Shown here one piece after another: positions 17,535 to 26,017 of a stretch of DNA of 64,000 nucleotides. Source of the stretch: Janthinobacterium sp. SUN073 (GTDB lineage: Bacteria; Pseudomonadota; Gammaproteobacteria; Burkholderiales; Burkholderiaceae_D); NCBI RefSeq assembly GCF_030397665.1, contig NZ_JAPUBT010000014.1:68744-132743 (forward strand), read 5' to 3'. Position 1 is the first letter of the stretch, and every line of letters starts with the position of its first letter. The notes under the pieces are model-generated. The model searched no databases and was not told the DNA's origin. It saw nothing but the letters and a program-made list of their open reading frames with translations. A program made the position numbers and the translations under genes.

Positions 17535-18446
17535 ATGACTATCTCCCTGCGCCATATCGAGGTCTTTCGCGCCATCATGACGACGGGCAGCGTGACGTCC
17601 GCCGCCGCCATGCTGCACACCTCGCAGCCCACCGTCAGCCGCGAGCTGGCGCGTCTCGAGCACTTGACGGGTTTGACCTTGTTCGAGCGCGAGCGGGGGC
17701 GGCTGCGCCCGACGGCCCAGGCGCTGCAGCTGTTCGAGGAAGTGCAGCGCGCGTATTTCGGCCTGGAGCGCATCGTCAGCACGGCGGCGGCCTTGCGCCA
17801 GTTCGACCAGGGGCAGCTGTCGATCGCCTGCCTGCCCGTGTTTTCCCAGTCGCTGCTGCCGCAGGCGTGCAAGCGCTTCGTGGCCGACTTTCCCAAGGTG
17901 AGCATCAGCATCACACCGCAGGAGTCGCCGCTGCTGGAAGAGTGGCTGTCGGCGCAGCGCCACGACATCGGCCTGACGGAAGTGGGCAATGCGCCGCCGG
18001 GGACCGCACTCGATACCCTGATGTCCGTCGACGAGGTGTGCGTGCTGCCCGACGGCCATGCGCTCGCCGGCAAGGCGGTGCTGCAGCCGGCGGACTTTGC
18101 GGGCCAGCCTTTCATCAGCCTGGCCGCTGTCGACCCCTACCGCCAGCAAATCGACGCCATCTTCGCGCAGGCCGGCGTGGAGCGGCGCATGGCGCTCGAC
18201 ACGCACAGCGCCGCCTCCGTGTGCGCCATGGTGCGCGAAGGCGTGGGCCTGGCCATCGTCAATCCGCTCACGGCGCTGGATTACGCGGGGCAGGGCTTGC
18301 AGATCCGCCGCTTCGCCGTATCCTTGCCGTTCACGGTGAATCTCGTGAAACCTTTGCACCGGCCCTTGTCGCAACTGGTCGCCCTGTTCGAGCAGGCGCT
18401 GCATGCCCAGGCGGCGGAAGTAAAAAGGCGCTTGCTGCAGCTGTGA
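17535..18446 (+). CDS. LysR-type transcriptional regulator (probable lysA activator)
   Basis: 303 residues. The winged HTH is at the N-terminus (RHIEVFRAIMTTGSVTSAAA, then TSQPTVSRELARLE). The co-inducer domain runs from about 95 to 300. Placement divergent to lysA and resemblance to E. coli LysR suggest it controls lysA in response to diaminopimelate or lysine; that is inference. Two close ATGs (17529 and 17535) are possible and neither has a clear Shine-Dalgarno. I chose 17535 because family similarity starts there. Confidence 0.88.
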   Translation: MTISLRHIEVFRAIMTTGSVTSAAAMLHTSQPTVSRELARLEHLTGLTLFERERGRLRPTAQALQLFEEVQRAYFGLERIVSTAAALRQFDQGQLSIACLPVFSQSLLPQACKRFVADFPKVSISITPQESPLLEEWLSAQRHDIGLTEVGNAPPGTALDTLMSVDEVCVLPDGHALAGKAVLQPADFAGQPFISLAAVDPYRQQIDAIFAQAGVERRMALDTHSAASVCAMVREGVGLAIVNPLTALDYAGQGLQIRRFAVSLPFTVNLVKPLHRPLSQLVALFEQALHAQAAEVKRRLLQL

Positions 18447-18516
18447 CGGCGCTTGTGGAGCGGCGGCGGTCAACAGAGTAAAATGGCGTTTTACTTATTC
18501 AAGCCTGATTACTTCG

Positions 18517-19923
18517 ATGACCACAAACGCTACTCCCGTCCGTACCCGTTTCGCTCCCAGCCCGACCGGCTATCTGCACCTGGGCGGCGCCCGCACCGCT
18601 TTATACAGCTGGGCGTATGCCCGTCACTTCGGCGGCACTTTCGTGCTGCGCATCGAAGACACGGACGTGGAGCGTTCCACGCCGGAAGCCGTGCAAGCCA
18701 TCATCGAAGGCATGAAGTGGCTGGGCCTGGACCACGACGAAGGCCCGTTCTACCAGATGCAGCGCATGGACCGCTACCGCGAAGTGGTGGCGCAGATGCT
18801 GGCCGAGGGCACGGCGTATCACTGCTACTCGTCGCCGGAAGAAGTCGAAGCGATGCGCGAGCGCATGCGCGCCGCCGGTGAAAAGCCGCGCTACGACGGC
18901 ACCTGGCGTCCGGAGCCTGGCAAGACCCTGCCGGCCGTACCGGCCGGCCGCAAGCCCGTCGTGCGCTTCAAGAATCCGCTCGATGGCGATGTGACGTGGG
19001 ACGACGTGGTCAAGGGCACGATCACGATATCGAACCGCGAGCTGGACGATCTGGTGATCGCCCGTCCGGACGGCACGCCAACCTACAACTTCTGCGTTGC
19101 CGTCGATGACTGGGACATGCAGATCACCCACGTGATCCGCGGCGACGACCATGTCAACAACACCCCGCGCCAGATCAACATCCTGCGCGCCATCGGCGCT
19201 CCGCTGCCGCTGTACGGCCACCTGCCGATGATTTTGGGTGCGGACGGCGAGAAGCTGTCGAAGCGCCACGGCGCCGTCAGCGTGATGGATTACCCGGAGC
19301 AGGGCTTTTTGCCGGAAGCGATGCTGAACTACCTGGCGCGCCTGGGCTGGAGCCATGGCGACGATGAAGTGTTCTCGACCGAGCAGTTCTGCGAGTGGTT
19401 CAACCTGAACCACCTGTCGAAATCGGCGGCCCAGTTCAACAATGAAAAACTGGCCTGGCTGAACAATCACTATATCAAGCAGGCCGACAACACGCGCCTG
19501 GCCGACCTGGCCCGCGCGCAGATGGTCGCCGCCGGCGCCGTCTTCGAAGGCGCACCGGACCTGGCGCAAGTGCTGGGCATGATGAAAGAGCGCGCCAACA
19601 CCGTCAATGAGCTGGCTGCCGCCTCGATGCTGTTCTTCCGCGAACCGCAGCCGGAAGCGGAACTGGTGGCGCAGCACATCACGGATGCCATCAAGCCCGT
19701 GCTGGCGCAGTTTGCCGAACGCATCGCCACGGTAGAGTGGAGCAAGGAAGCCGTCGCCGCCATGATCAAGGAAGTGCTGGCCGCCAACACCATCAAGATG
19801 CCGCTGCTGGCCATGCCTCTGCGCCTGATTTTAACGGGCCAGCTGCAGACGCCGGCCATCGACCAGGTGGTGGTGATCTTCGGCCGCGAGACCGTGCTGG
19901 CGCGCCTGGCAAAGTGGCTGTAA
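18517..19923 (+). CDS. gltX: Glutamyl-tRNA synthetase
   Basis: Discriminating-type class Ic synthetase of 468 residues that loads glutamate on tRNA-Glu. The HIGH signature is FAPSPTGYLHLGGART and KMSKS is KLSKRHG. The C-terminal anticodon-binding helical domain is complete. It starts 70 bp after the LysR gene. The first tRNA-Glu gene lies about 270 bp downstream, so the enzyme is next to a cluster encoding its own substrate. Confidence 0.97.
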   Translation: MTTNATPVRTRFAPSPTGYLHLGGARTALYSWAYARHFGGTFVLRIEDTDVERSTPEAVQAIIEGMKWLGLDHDEGPFYQMQRMDRYREVVAQMLAEGTAYHCYSSPEEVEAMRERMRAAGEKPRYDGTWRPEPGKTLPAVPAGRKPVVRFKNPLDGDVTWDDVVKGTITISNRELDDLVIARPDGTPTYNFCVAVDDWDMQITHVIRGDDHVNNTPRQINILRAIGAPLPLYGHLPMILGADGEKLSKRHGAVSVMDYPEQGFLPEAMLNYLARLGWSHGDDEVFSTEQFCEWFNLNHLSKSAAQFNNEKLAWLNNHYIKQADNTRLADLARAQMVAAGAVFEGAPDLAQVLGMMKERANTVNELAAASMLFFREPQPEAELVAQHITDAIKPVLAQFAERIATVEWSKEAVAAMIKEVLAANTIKMPLLAMPLRLILTGQLQTPAIDQVVVIFGRETVLARLAKWL

Positions 19924-20002
19924 TCGCCGCGCGGAATTGAGCGTGTAAATGCAGTGCAGAAACCGCCCCTATGAAAAGTTGCTCATAGACGAAAAAGGGT
20001 AT

Positions 20003-20030
20003 TTGCAGAGTGAAACTTCTTTGCTATACT
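20003..20030 (+). promoter_or_regulatory. Sigma-70 promoter of the tRNA-Ala/Glu array
   Basis: The -10 TATACT (20025-20030) has a -35-like TTGCAG (20003-20008) 16 nt upstream. Transcription would start near 20037, about 11 nt before the first tRNA-Ala. The same GCTATACT sequence recurs at 25418-25425 before the second tRNA-Glu group. Confidence 0.6.
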
Positions 20031-20047
20031 CTTGTTTCTGCACCAAC

Positions 20048-20123
<76 letters not shown>

Positions 20124-20190
20124 GCAGCAAAATCGCAGTCAGGTTTTGTTAGTCGTTGAAGTGGTGCAGATGTTGTTTGGAAGTTCCGCG

Positions 20191-20266
20191 GTCCCCATCG
20201 TCTAGAGGCCTAGGACATCACCCTTTCACGGTGAGTACAGGGGTTCGAATCCCCTTGGGGACGCCA
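20191..20266 (+). tRNA. tRNA-Glu(TTC), copy 1
   Basis: 76 nt with encoded CCA. The acceptor GTCCCCA pairs with TGGGGAC. The anticodon arm is TCACC-CTTTCAC-GGTGA with TTC at 20225-20227, and the T arm is AGGGGTTCGAATCCCCT. All five Glu copies in the window have this same gene sequence as read. Confidence 0.97.
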
Positions 20267-20362
20267 GGTAGTTGTGGTATAGTAGTGGCAGTTGTTTGTA
20301 CTGATTGTTGTAAGTTCAGGCCCGTAAAAAACAGGTTCTGGATGGAAAGCAAGTAGTGGAAC

Positions 20363-20385
20363 AAAGTCGCCAAGTGCGGCTTTTA
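20363..20385 (+). terminator. Terminator-like hairpin after tRNA-Glu copy 1
   Basis: AAAGTCGC-CAAGT-GCGGCTTTT with one G-U pair. It is the same hairpin type that recurs after the later tRNA-Ala units. Its short, interrupted T-run may make it leaky, allowing read-through to the next tRNA pair. Confidence 0.55.
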
Positions 20386-20400
20386 TTATTTCTGCGCCCG

Positions 20401-20476
<76 letters not shown>

Positions 20477-20527
20477 ATAGCGCAGAAGTAAGGCAGCAAA
20501 CTGTAGAAGTAAAAATGTAGTGCCAAG

Positions 20528-20603
20528 GTCCCCATCGTCTAGAGGCCTAGGACATCACCCTTTCACGGTGAGTACAGGGGTTCGAATCCCCTTGGGGACG
20601 CCA
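20528..20603 (+). tRNA. tRNA-Glu(TTC), copy 2
   Basis: Identical to copy 1; it follows tRNA-Ala copy 2 by 51 nt. The Ala-Glu pair is therefore duplicated in tandem. Confidence 0.97.
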
Positions 20604-20654
20604 GTTCAGTCTGGTGTTGTGGTAGTGAAGAAGTAGCAGTGTTTCTGCGCCCGG

Positions 20655-20730
<76 letters not shown>

Positions 20731-20809
20731 ACAGCGCAGAAGTCACATGATAATCAAAGTCGCCTTGAGCGGCTTTTTTTATTTCCGGGTCACTTTCGCC
20801 ATACCCCGC

Positions 20810-20887
20810 GGGGGAATATGGCTAAGCTGTTAGCGCGCTTGCATGGCATGCAAGAGGTCAGCGGTTCGATCCCGCTTACCTCCACCA
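20810..20887 (+). pseudogene. Degenerate tRNA-Ala(GGC), copy A
   Basis: The anticodon arm, T arm and 3' acceptor with CCA match the intact genes exactly from CGCTTGCATGGCATGCAAG onward. The 5' part is changed to GGGGGAATATGGCTAAGCTG. The 5' acceptor strand and D arm no longer fold correctly and two nt are added. Probably non-functional, the least decayed of four. Confidence 0.8.
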
Positions 20888-20966
20888 ACAGCGCAGAAGT
20901 CACATGATAATCAAAGTCGCCTTGAGCGGCTTTTTTTACGTCTGCGAATTAATCGCCATACCCCTC

Positions 20967-21043
20967 GGGGGAGTGTGGCTAGCTGTTAGCGTGCTTGCAT
21001 GGCATGCAATAGGTCAGGGTTAGCTCCTGCCTTACCTCCGCCA
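20967..21043 (+). pseudogene. Degenerate tRNA-Ala(GGC), copy B
   Basis: It keeps TTGCATGGCATGCAA around the anticodon. The T loop motif GTTCGATCC is now GTTAGCTCC, the D arm is lost and CCTCCACCA is CCTCCGCCA. Not expected to fold as a tRNA. Confidence 0.8.
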
Positions 21044-21122
21044 ACAGCGCAGAAATCACATGATAATCAAAGTCGCCTTGAGCGGCTTTTTTTACGTCTG
21101 CGAATTAATCGCCATACCCCTC

Positions 21123-21199
21123 GGGGGAGTGTGGCTAGCTGTTAGCGCGCTTGCATGGCATGCAATAGGTCAGGGTTAGCTCCTGCCTTACCTCCGCCA
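21123..21199 (+). pseudogene. Degenerate tRNA-Ala(GGC), copy C
   Basis: Almost identical to copy B, including the T-arm and 3'-end changes; TAGCGTGC in B is TAGCGCGC here. This is evidence that B and C duplicated after losing function. Confidence 0.8.
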
Positions 21200-21278
21200 A
21201 CAGCGCAGAAATCACATGATAATCAAAGTCGCCTCGAGCGGCTTTTTTTATTTCCGGGCCAATTTCGCCATCCCCTTC

Positions 21279-21355
21279 GGCGAGCGTGGCCAAGCTGTTA
21301 GCGCGCTGGCATGGCATGCAAGACGTCAGCGCTTGGCTCCCGCTGATGCCCATGC
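21279..21355 (+). pseudogene. tRNA-Ala remnant, copy D (junction with the inserted cassette)
   Basis: Only the anticodon region (CATGGCATGCAAG) and traces of the D and T regions can be aligned. The 3' end runs into unrelated sequence after about 21345. It marks the boundary between the tRNA array and the LysR/lhgO/transporter cassette. Confidence 0.6.
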
Positions 21356-21407
21356 ATGGGTTGCTGGAAGTCGAGGTGGCCGGCGGGCGGCGCATGGCCG
21401 GCAGTTA

Positions 21408-22349
21408 TCAGCGTTCCGTTATGCTGCCCAGCGGTCGCGATAGATCAGCAGTGAAGTCGACATATTGGGTGGAAAGCCCGCGTAGCTGGTCGAGCAGTGG
21501 ACGGTTGTCTCCGCGCCGCCACTGAAAAGAATAGATTACCGGCGCTGGCATTTCGGCGGCGGCGAGCGGGAGCAGCAGACCCTGGTCAACCAGCTTTTGA
21601 CTCCAGCCAGTGGGCAGTATGCCGATCCCGACAGAGGCAATCAGCATGCCGGCAATGGCCCCCCAATTATTGCAACTTATACGCTCAACGGCAGCGATGC
21701 CGTGAGCCAGTAGCCAGTCATCAATCAGTCGCGTGGTGCCAGCTGATGGCGGTAAGGCAACGATGGGCTGTCCAGCGTCAAGTAAATCGGCGGCACCACG
21801 TAAGCCGGGCGGGCTGTCAGATACAGCCAGGGTTGGCGCGGCAAGCCAGATGAATTGTGCTTGGCTGACTGGTTGCGACAGGATGCCGTGGTGCGATGAG
21901 CGTCCGGCAATGATCGCAAAATCGAGCTCGCCCTTGGTGACACGGCTTTCCAGAACTGAGCCCACGTCGACATAGGGTTCGAGCGTCAATTTGGGATGCA
22001 GTGCCCGGACTTGCGCAATGAACTGCGGTAGCCAGGTCAGCGCGCTGAGTTCGCCAACACCAAAGGTGCAACGGCCAACTAGCCCGGCAGAGGGTGCGAA
22101 GGCGGTACGTATTGCGGCGGCGTCATCGAGCAGCGCCAGCGCGCGTGGCAGCAATGCCTGGCCTGCATCGCTGAGTACGGCGCGGTGGCCACTCCGGTCG
22201 AACAGATTGATGCCAAGCGCTTCCTCCAGTTCTGAAATGCGCTTGGAGAGAGACGATACGGACAAATGCAGGCGTTCGGCGGCAATCGCAAAGGTCGCGC
22301 AGGTGGCGGCCCAGTAGAACGCTTCGAGTTGCTTTAAAGTCATGGACAT
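21408..22349 (-). CDS. LysR-type transcriptional regulator, divergent from lhgO
   Basis: 313 residues from the ATG at 22349, which has AGAG 8-10 nt upstream; an earlier in-frame start would add 66 unconserved residues. The N-terminal HTH is TLKQLEAFYWAATCATFAIA then LSVSSLSKRISELEEALG. The effector domain is complete, with GVGELSALTWLPQFI at its start. A 197-bp AT-richer gap separates it from lhgO. By the usual LysR logic it should control lhgO and the transporter; the inducer is unknown. Confidence 0.88.
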   Translation of the reverse strand: MSMTLKQLEAFYWAATCATFAIAAERLHLSVSSLSKRISELEEALGINLFDRSGHRAVLSDAGQALLPRALALLDDAAAIRTAFAPSAGLVGRCTFGVGELSALTWLPQFIAQVRALHPKLTLEPYVDVGSVLESRVTKGELDFAIIAGRSSHHGILSQPVSQAQFIWLAAPTLAVSDSPPGLRGAADLLDAGQPIVALPPSAGTTRLIDDWLLAHGIAAVERISCNNWGAIAGMLIASVGIGILPTGWSQKLVDQGLLLPLAAAEMPAPVIYSFQWRRGDNRPLLDQLRGLSTQYVDFTADLSRPLGSITER

Positions 22350-22546
22350 CACTTGTTCTCTTTTTTCGAACTTAATTGTACATAATTTTTCGCTTTTATC
22401 TAAATTGTGCTTGATCAAAAATGCTTGACAGGGCAAATCGCGTCGGTGCCAGGCGTTGGGCGGGCGGTATATGCAGGCCTTCGCCCTTCGCCAAAGTGAT
22501 GCATGTAGCAGTGAAATGACGAGTTTGCTATTTTTTGAGAGGCGCA

Positions 22547-23752
22547 ATGAACAAGAAGCGTTATGCAGTTATCGGCGGGGGGATAAATGGCCTCGCAGTC
22601 GCACGTCAGTTATTGTTGGATTTTCCCGAAGCCACGGTGGTGCTGTTCGAAAAGGAGGCGAGTGTCGCCAGTCATCAGTCCAGCCACAATTCGGGTGTGG
22701 TCCATGCCGGTCTGTACTATGAGCCGGGGGGGCTCAAGGCACGACTTTGCAGGCGCGGGGGCGAATTGATTGGCAACTATTGCCGCGACAATGCCATCCC
22801 CTACGACGAGTGCGGCAAAGTTGTCGTCGCGCTACAAGAGGAAGAGTTGCCTCGCCTGGAGGCGATTTATCGGAAAGCGCAGGCCAACGGTGTGCCTGGC
22901 GTGCGGCTGATCGGCTCAAATGAGCTGCGCGAAATCGAGCCCAACTGCATCGGCCTGGGCGCCTTGCATTCACCGAAAACGGCGATTGTCAGTTACGGTC
23001 AAATTGCGGCCCGAATCGCCGATGAAATCAGGGAGCGTGGCGGGCGCATTTGTCTGAATTCGCCGGTTGAGCGTCTGCTTGAGCAAGGCGGCGAAGTACG
23101 GGTCGAACTTGCGGACGGAGAGGTCTTCGATACGGTATTCGATCAGGCAATTGCCTGCGCGGGTTTGCAGTCAGATCGCCTGGCAGAGCGTTCGGGCGAT
23201 CAGGACACGCCACGCATCGTACCGTTCTTCGGCCAGTATTACGTGATCGACGAGGCTTTCAAGTCGCATGTCAAAGGCCTGATCTACCCGGTGCCGGACC
23301 CGCGCTTTCCTTTCCTCGGGGTGCATTTCACAAAGCGTATCGACGGACAGATGACGATCGGCCCGAATGCTTTCATATCCTTCGGTCGCGAGAACTATGA
23401 CGGCCGCAGCATGAACCTGGCCGACATCTTCAATTTTGCCAGCTACCCCGGCTTTTGGAAGTTTGCTGCCCGTAACCTGCCGGCGACGCTTCGGGAACTG
23501 AAGACTGTGGTCAGCGAGGCGAGCTTTGTCCGCGAGGCGGCGCGCTATGTGCCGACGCTTGCCTCGGTCGGTATTGTTCCGGCGGTTCGTGGGATCCGTG
23601 CCCAGGCAATGGAGGCCAATGGTGCGCTGGTTGACGATTTCGTGATTCGCCAACACGGCAACATTACCCACATCCGCAATGCACCGTCACCAGGGGCGAC
23701 ATCGTCGCTAGCCATTGCTGAATACATTGTGCGTGAAGTGATGAGGCGCTGA
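22547..23752 (+). CDS. lhgO: L-2-hydroxyglutarate oxidase/dehydrogenase
   Basis: FAD-dependent oxidation of L-2-hydroxyglutarate to 2-oxoglutarate, with electrons passed to the membrane quinone pool or oxygen. 401 residues of the DAO superfamily. The Rossmann FAD motif is VIGGGINGLAVAR at the N-terminus. SSHNSGVVHAGLYYEPG and GIRAQAM near the C-terminus are characteristic of LhgO. GAGAGGCGCA precedes the ATG. No csiD is nearby, unlike the E. coli glutarate operon. It is followed by an MHS transporter, so uptake plus oxidation of a hydroxy acid is likely. Confidence 0.9.
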   Translation: MNKKRYAVIGGGINGLAVARQLLLDFPEATVVLFEKEASVASHQSSHNSGVVHAGLYYEPGGLKARLCRRGGELIGNYCRDNAIPYDECGKVVVALQEEELPRLEAIYRKAQANGVPGVRLIGSNELREIEPNCIGLGALHSPKTAIVSYGQIAARIADEIRERGGRICLNSPVERLLEQGGEVRVELADGEVFDTVFDQAIACAGLQSDRLAERSGDQDTPRIVPFFGQYYVIDEAFKSHVKGLIYPVPDPRFPFLGVHFTKRIDGQMTIGPNAFISFGRENYDGRSMNLADIFNFASYPGFWKFAARNLPATLRELKTVVSEASFVREAARYVPTLASVGIVPAVRGIRAQAMEANGALVDDFVIRQHGNITHIRNAPSPGATSSLAIAEYIVREVMRR

Positions 23753-23855
23753 GTTGGCGTAGCGGACAACGTACGGTTGTCTGTCGCTCCCCAGCCAGCC
23801 CCAACTCGAACGCTCTAGGCGAAAAAGAAAAAAATTAATTCATGAAGGAGACATT

Positions 23856-25169
23856 TTGAACATTCAAAAAACGGAACAGGAAACCCCGGCACAGACAAAA
23901 AGTCGTCTGCGCAAAGTGGCGGCAGCGACCATTGTCGGCTCCATGTTGGAGTGGTATGACTTTTATCTTTACGCGACGATGGCGTCGATTGTCTTCAGCA
24001 AGGTCTTCTTCGATACCTCGGACCCGGCGAATGCATCGCTGCAAGCCTTTGCCACCTTCGCCATCGGCTTTGTGGCGCGACCGATCGGGGGGCTGTTCTT
24101 CGGCTACTTCGGCGACCGCTACGGGCGCAAGAAAATGTTGTTCGTTACTTTCTGTATGATGGGCTTGTGCACGACCGCCATTGGCCTGGTCCCTTCCTAC
24201 GCCAGCATCGGCGTTTGGGCGCCCCTGTGCCTGGTGCTGATCCGCATTGTGCAGGGCCTGGGCGCCGGTGCTGAACTGGCGGGGGCGGCGGTAACTTCCT
24301 ACGAACATGCGGCCGACAACAAGAAGGGGCGACAAGGTGCGTGGCCTGCATTGGGGCTGAACCTTGGCCTGTTGCTATCGTCGCTGACCGTTTATCTGCT
24401 GACCGTCAATGGCGACAAGTTTTTGCTTGCCGGCGGTTGGCGCATTCCCTTCATCCTCAGTTTCGTGCTGGTACTGGTCGGGCTCTGGGTGCGTGGGAGT
24501 CTGCCGGAAACGCCAGAGTATCACCACTTCGAGGAAAGCCATCGCCAGAAGAGGCCGTTCCGCGAATTGTGGAAAACCAATCTGAAGGGCCTGGGCGTCG
24601 TCTTCTTTGTCGCCATCGGTTACAACGCACTGAGCTATGTCTTCAAGACCTTCTCGCTGGCCTACCTGACCCAGTTCAAAGGCATTTCGGCCAGCGTGAC
24701 ATCGCTATCGGTGACACTGGCCAGTCTGGTCGCAATCTTTACCGTCCCGCTCTTCGGCTATCTGTGTGACAAGTTCAGCAGCAAGAAGCTGCTGATCGTC
24801 GGCGGCCTGCTGTCAGCATTGTTCGCGTACCCGTTCATGCAGTTGCTGGACAGCGGCGAGAACAGGCTGATTTACCTGGCGCTGATCGTCGGCACCGGGG
24901 TGCTGGCGCCGATGATGTTCGCCCCACAGGGTTCTTTCCTCAGTCGCCAGTTTGCCGTGCAAAACCGCTCGACGGGGGTTGGTTCGGGGCGTGAAATCGG
25001 CACTGCCATTGCCGGCGGTATTGCCCCGTTGTGGGCGTTATCAATGGTTGCCCAGTCTGCGACTCGTGACACGAGCGCAGTGGCCTTGATGCTCACGTGC
25101 TCCGGAGTGATCGTCGCATTGGCAGCATACTTCGACCAAGGTTATCGCTTCAGCCATTACAAGAACTGA
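23856..25169 (+). CDS. MFS transporter, metabolite:H+ symporter (MHS) family
   Basis: 437-residue inner-membrane symporter with about 12 transmembrane segments. The family signature WYDFYLYATMASIVF is at the N-terminus, GYFGDRYGRKKML in the loop 2-3 position, and RIVQGLGAGAELAGA in TM4. Relatives carry shikimate, 2-oxoglutarate, citrate or proline; a dicarboxylate such as 2-hydroxyglutarate is a reasonable guess here. It starts with TTG, set by GAAGGAG 5 nt upstream; no in-frame ATG fits. Co-transcribed with lhgO (103-bp gap). Confidence 0.88.
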   Translation: MNIQKTEQETPAQTKSRLRKVAAATIVGSMLEWYDFYLYATMASIVFSKVFFDTSDPANASLQAFATFAIGFVARPIGGLFFGYFGDRYGRKKMLFVTFCMMGLCTTAIGLVPSYASIGVWAPLCLVLIRIVQGLGAGAELAGAAVTSYEHAADNKKGRQGAWPALGLNLGLLLSSLTVYLLTVNGDKFLLAGGWRIPFILSFVLVLVGLWVRGSLPETPEYHHFEESHRQKRPFRELWKTNLKGLGVVFFVAIGYNALSYVFKTFSLAYLTQFKGISASVTSLSVTLASLVAIFTVPLFGYLCDKFSSKKLLIVGGLLSALFAYPFMQLLDSGENRLIYLALIVGTGVLAPMMFAPQGSFLSRQFAVQNRSTGVGSGREIGTAIAGGIAPLWALSMVAQSATRDTSAVALMLTCSGVIVALAAYFDQGYRFSHYKN

Positions 25170-25496
25170 TGGCCAAGGCGGCGGGCCAAGCTTGCTCAGC
25201 TCCTCCCGCCGCCCAACCCTTATATGACGTGGGTTTGGGCCAGTACAAACGAAGGGGGGAGCAAGAGGCTTTCCTTTTGCTTGTCTGGCTGCTGTTGCTG
25301 AGGATCTGTACCTCGCCCGCGCAGCCGATCGATTGCACATTGAGCAATCGCCGCCGGGAACGGTTTCCTCCATGGAAAATAAGATGCGCCTGCGGTTGAT
25401 TTTGTGAATGGTCCCATGCTATACTTCGCGCACGCTTTTTTGAGGGGCCAAGCAAAGCCTTCAACGAAGAGTCCGCTGAGAGTCAAGCCAGCACAG
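25170..25496. other. Intergenic stretch between the cassette and the second tRNA-Glu group
   Basis: 327 bp without a convincing gene. It holds a GC-rich hairpin, GGCGGCGGG / CCCGCCGCC (25178-25214), with no U-run, just after the transporter stop. It also holds the promoter for the following tRNA-Glu genes at 25396-25425. The rest shows nothing I recognise. Confidence 0.6.
25396..25425 (+). promoter_or_regulatory. Sigma-70 promoter of the second tRNA-Glu group
   Basis: -35 TTGATT (25396-25401), 18-nt spacer, -10 TATACT (25420-25425). It would start about 65 nt before tRNA-Glu copy 3. It shares GCTATACT with the promoter of the first group. Confidence 0.6.
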
Positions 25497-25572
25497 GTCC
25501 CCATCGTCTAGAGGCCTAGGACATCACCCTTTCACGGTGAGTACAGGGGTTCGAATCCCCTTGGGGACGCCA
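25497..25572 (+). tRNA. tRNA-Glu(TTC), copy 3
   Basis: Same 76-nt sequence as copies 1 and 2. It is followed by a clear intrinsic terminator at 25610. Confidence 0.97.
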
Positions 25573-25609
25573 GGATTTAGTTGTAAGGTAATAGCGCAGT
25601 GCTGAACGG

Positions 25610-25632
25610 GCCTGACAAGTCAGGCTTTTTTT
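25610..25632 (+). terminator. Intrinsic terminator after tRNA-Glu copy 3
   Basis: GCCTGAC-AA-GTCAGGC followed by T7. Copies 4 and 5 downstream would then need read-through or their own promoters. Confidence 0.85.
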
Positions 25633-25696
25633 GTTTCTGCAACATTGCTGCAGTACCGGGTCAGGATGCGAAGTAGAGCATTCAGGACAGATTTCT

Positions 25697-25772
25697 GTCC
25701 CCATCGTCTAGAGGCCTAGGACATCACCCTTTCACGGTGAGTACAGGGGTTCGAATCCCCTTGGGGACGCCA
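25697..25772 (+). tRNA. tRNA-Glu(TTC), copy 4
   Basis: Identical to the other Glu copies. Its 5' flank (GGTCAGGATGCGAAGTAGAGC ending ACAGATTTCT, in two parts) resembles that of copy 5, showing a tandem duplication of gene plus leader. Confidence 0.97.
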
Positions 25773-25842
25773 GATTCGCAAGTAGTAAGCACGTAAAGTA
25801 ACAGGTCGGGATGCGGAGTAATGCATCTTGGACAGATTTTCT

Positions 25843-25918
25843 GTCCCCATCGTCTAGAGGCCTAGGACATCACCCTTTCACGGTGAGTACAGGGGTTCGA
25901 ATCCCCTTGGGGACGCCA
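25843..25918 (+). tRNA. tRNA-Glu(TTC), copy 5
   Basis: Identical gene; the flank GACAGATTTTCT parallels copy 4. Followed by a hairpin AAAGCCGC / GCGGCTTTTTT (25942-25972) that acts as terminator before earP. Confidence 0.97.
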
Positions 25919-25941
25919 GACCGGCTGAATCAGCCAACAAC

Positions 25942-25972
25942 AAAGCCGCCTGGTAACAGCGCGGCTTTTTTG
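25942..25972 (+). terminator. Intrinsic terminator of the tRNA-Glu group
   Basis: The 8-bp stem AAAGCCGC / GCGGCTTT closes a 11-nt loop and is followed by a T-run. Confidence 0.8.
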
Positions 25973-26017
25973 TTATTTGCCGGCATGCCAACGTTTTTCC
26001 TTCACTCTTGCCTGCAC

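Larger units (their letters stand above)
20731..21249 (+). repeat. Tandem 156-157-bp units: spacer with terminator plus tRNA-Ala copy
   Basis: The spacer start ACAGCGCAGAA recurs at 20731, 20888, 21044 and 21200, giving periods of 157, 156 and 156 bp. Each spacer carries CACATGATAATCAAAGTCGC and the terminator-like hairpin AAAGTCGC...GCGGCTTTTTTT. Each unit ends in a tRNA-Ala copy that is damaged to a different degree. Units 2 and 3 share many derived changes (TACGTCTGCGAATTAATCG), so they probably arose by a late duplication of an already decayed unit. Confidence 0.85.

Noticed and set aside
20810..20887. Fourth functional tRNA-Ala
   Set aside because: The anticodon and T arms are intact but the D arm and 5' acceptor strand are disrupted and the length is off by two.
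20731..21249. Regular ~156-bp repeats considered as a CRISPR-like array
   Set aside because: Units are far too long, the repeated part is a tRNA copy plus a terminator spacer, and there are no variable spacers or cas genes.
25178..25214. Terminator after the MHS transporter
   Set aside because: GC-rich 9-bp stem, but a 19-nt loop and no U-run; kept only as a note on the intergenic stretch.
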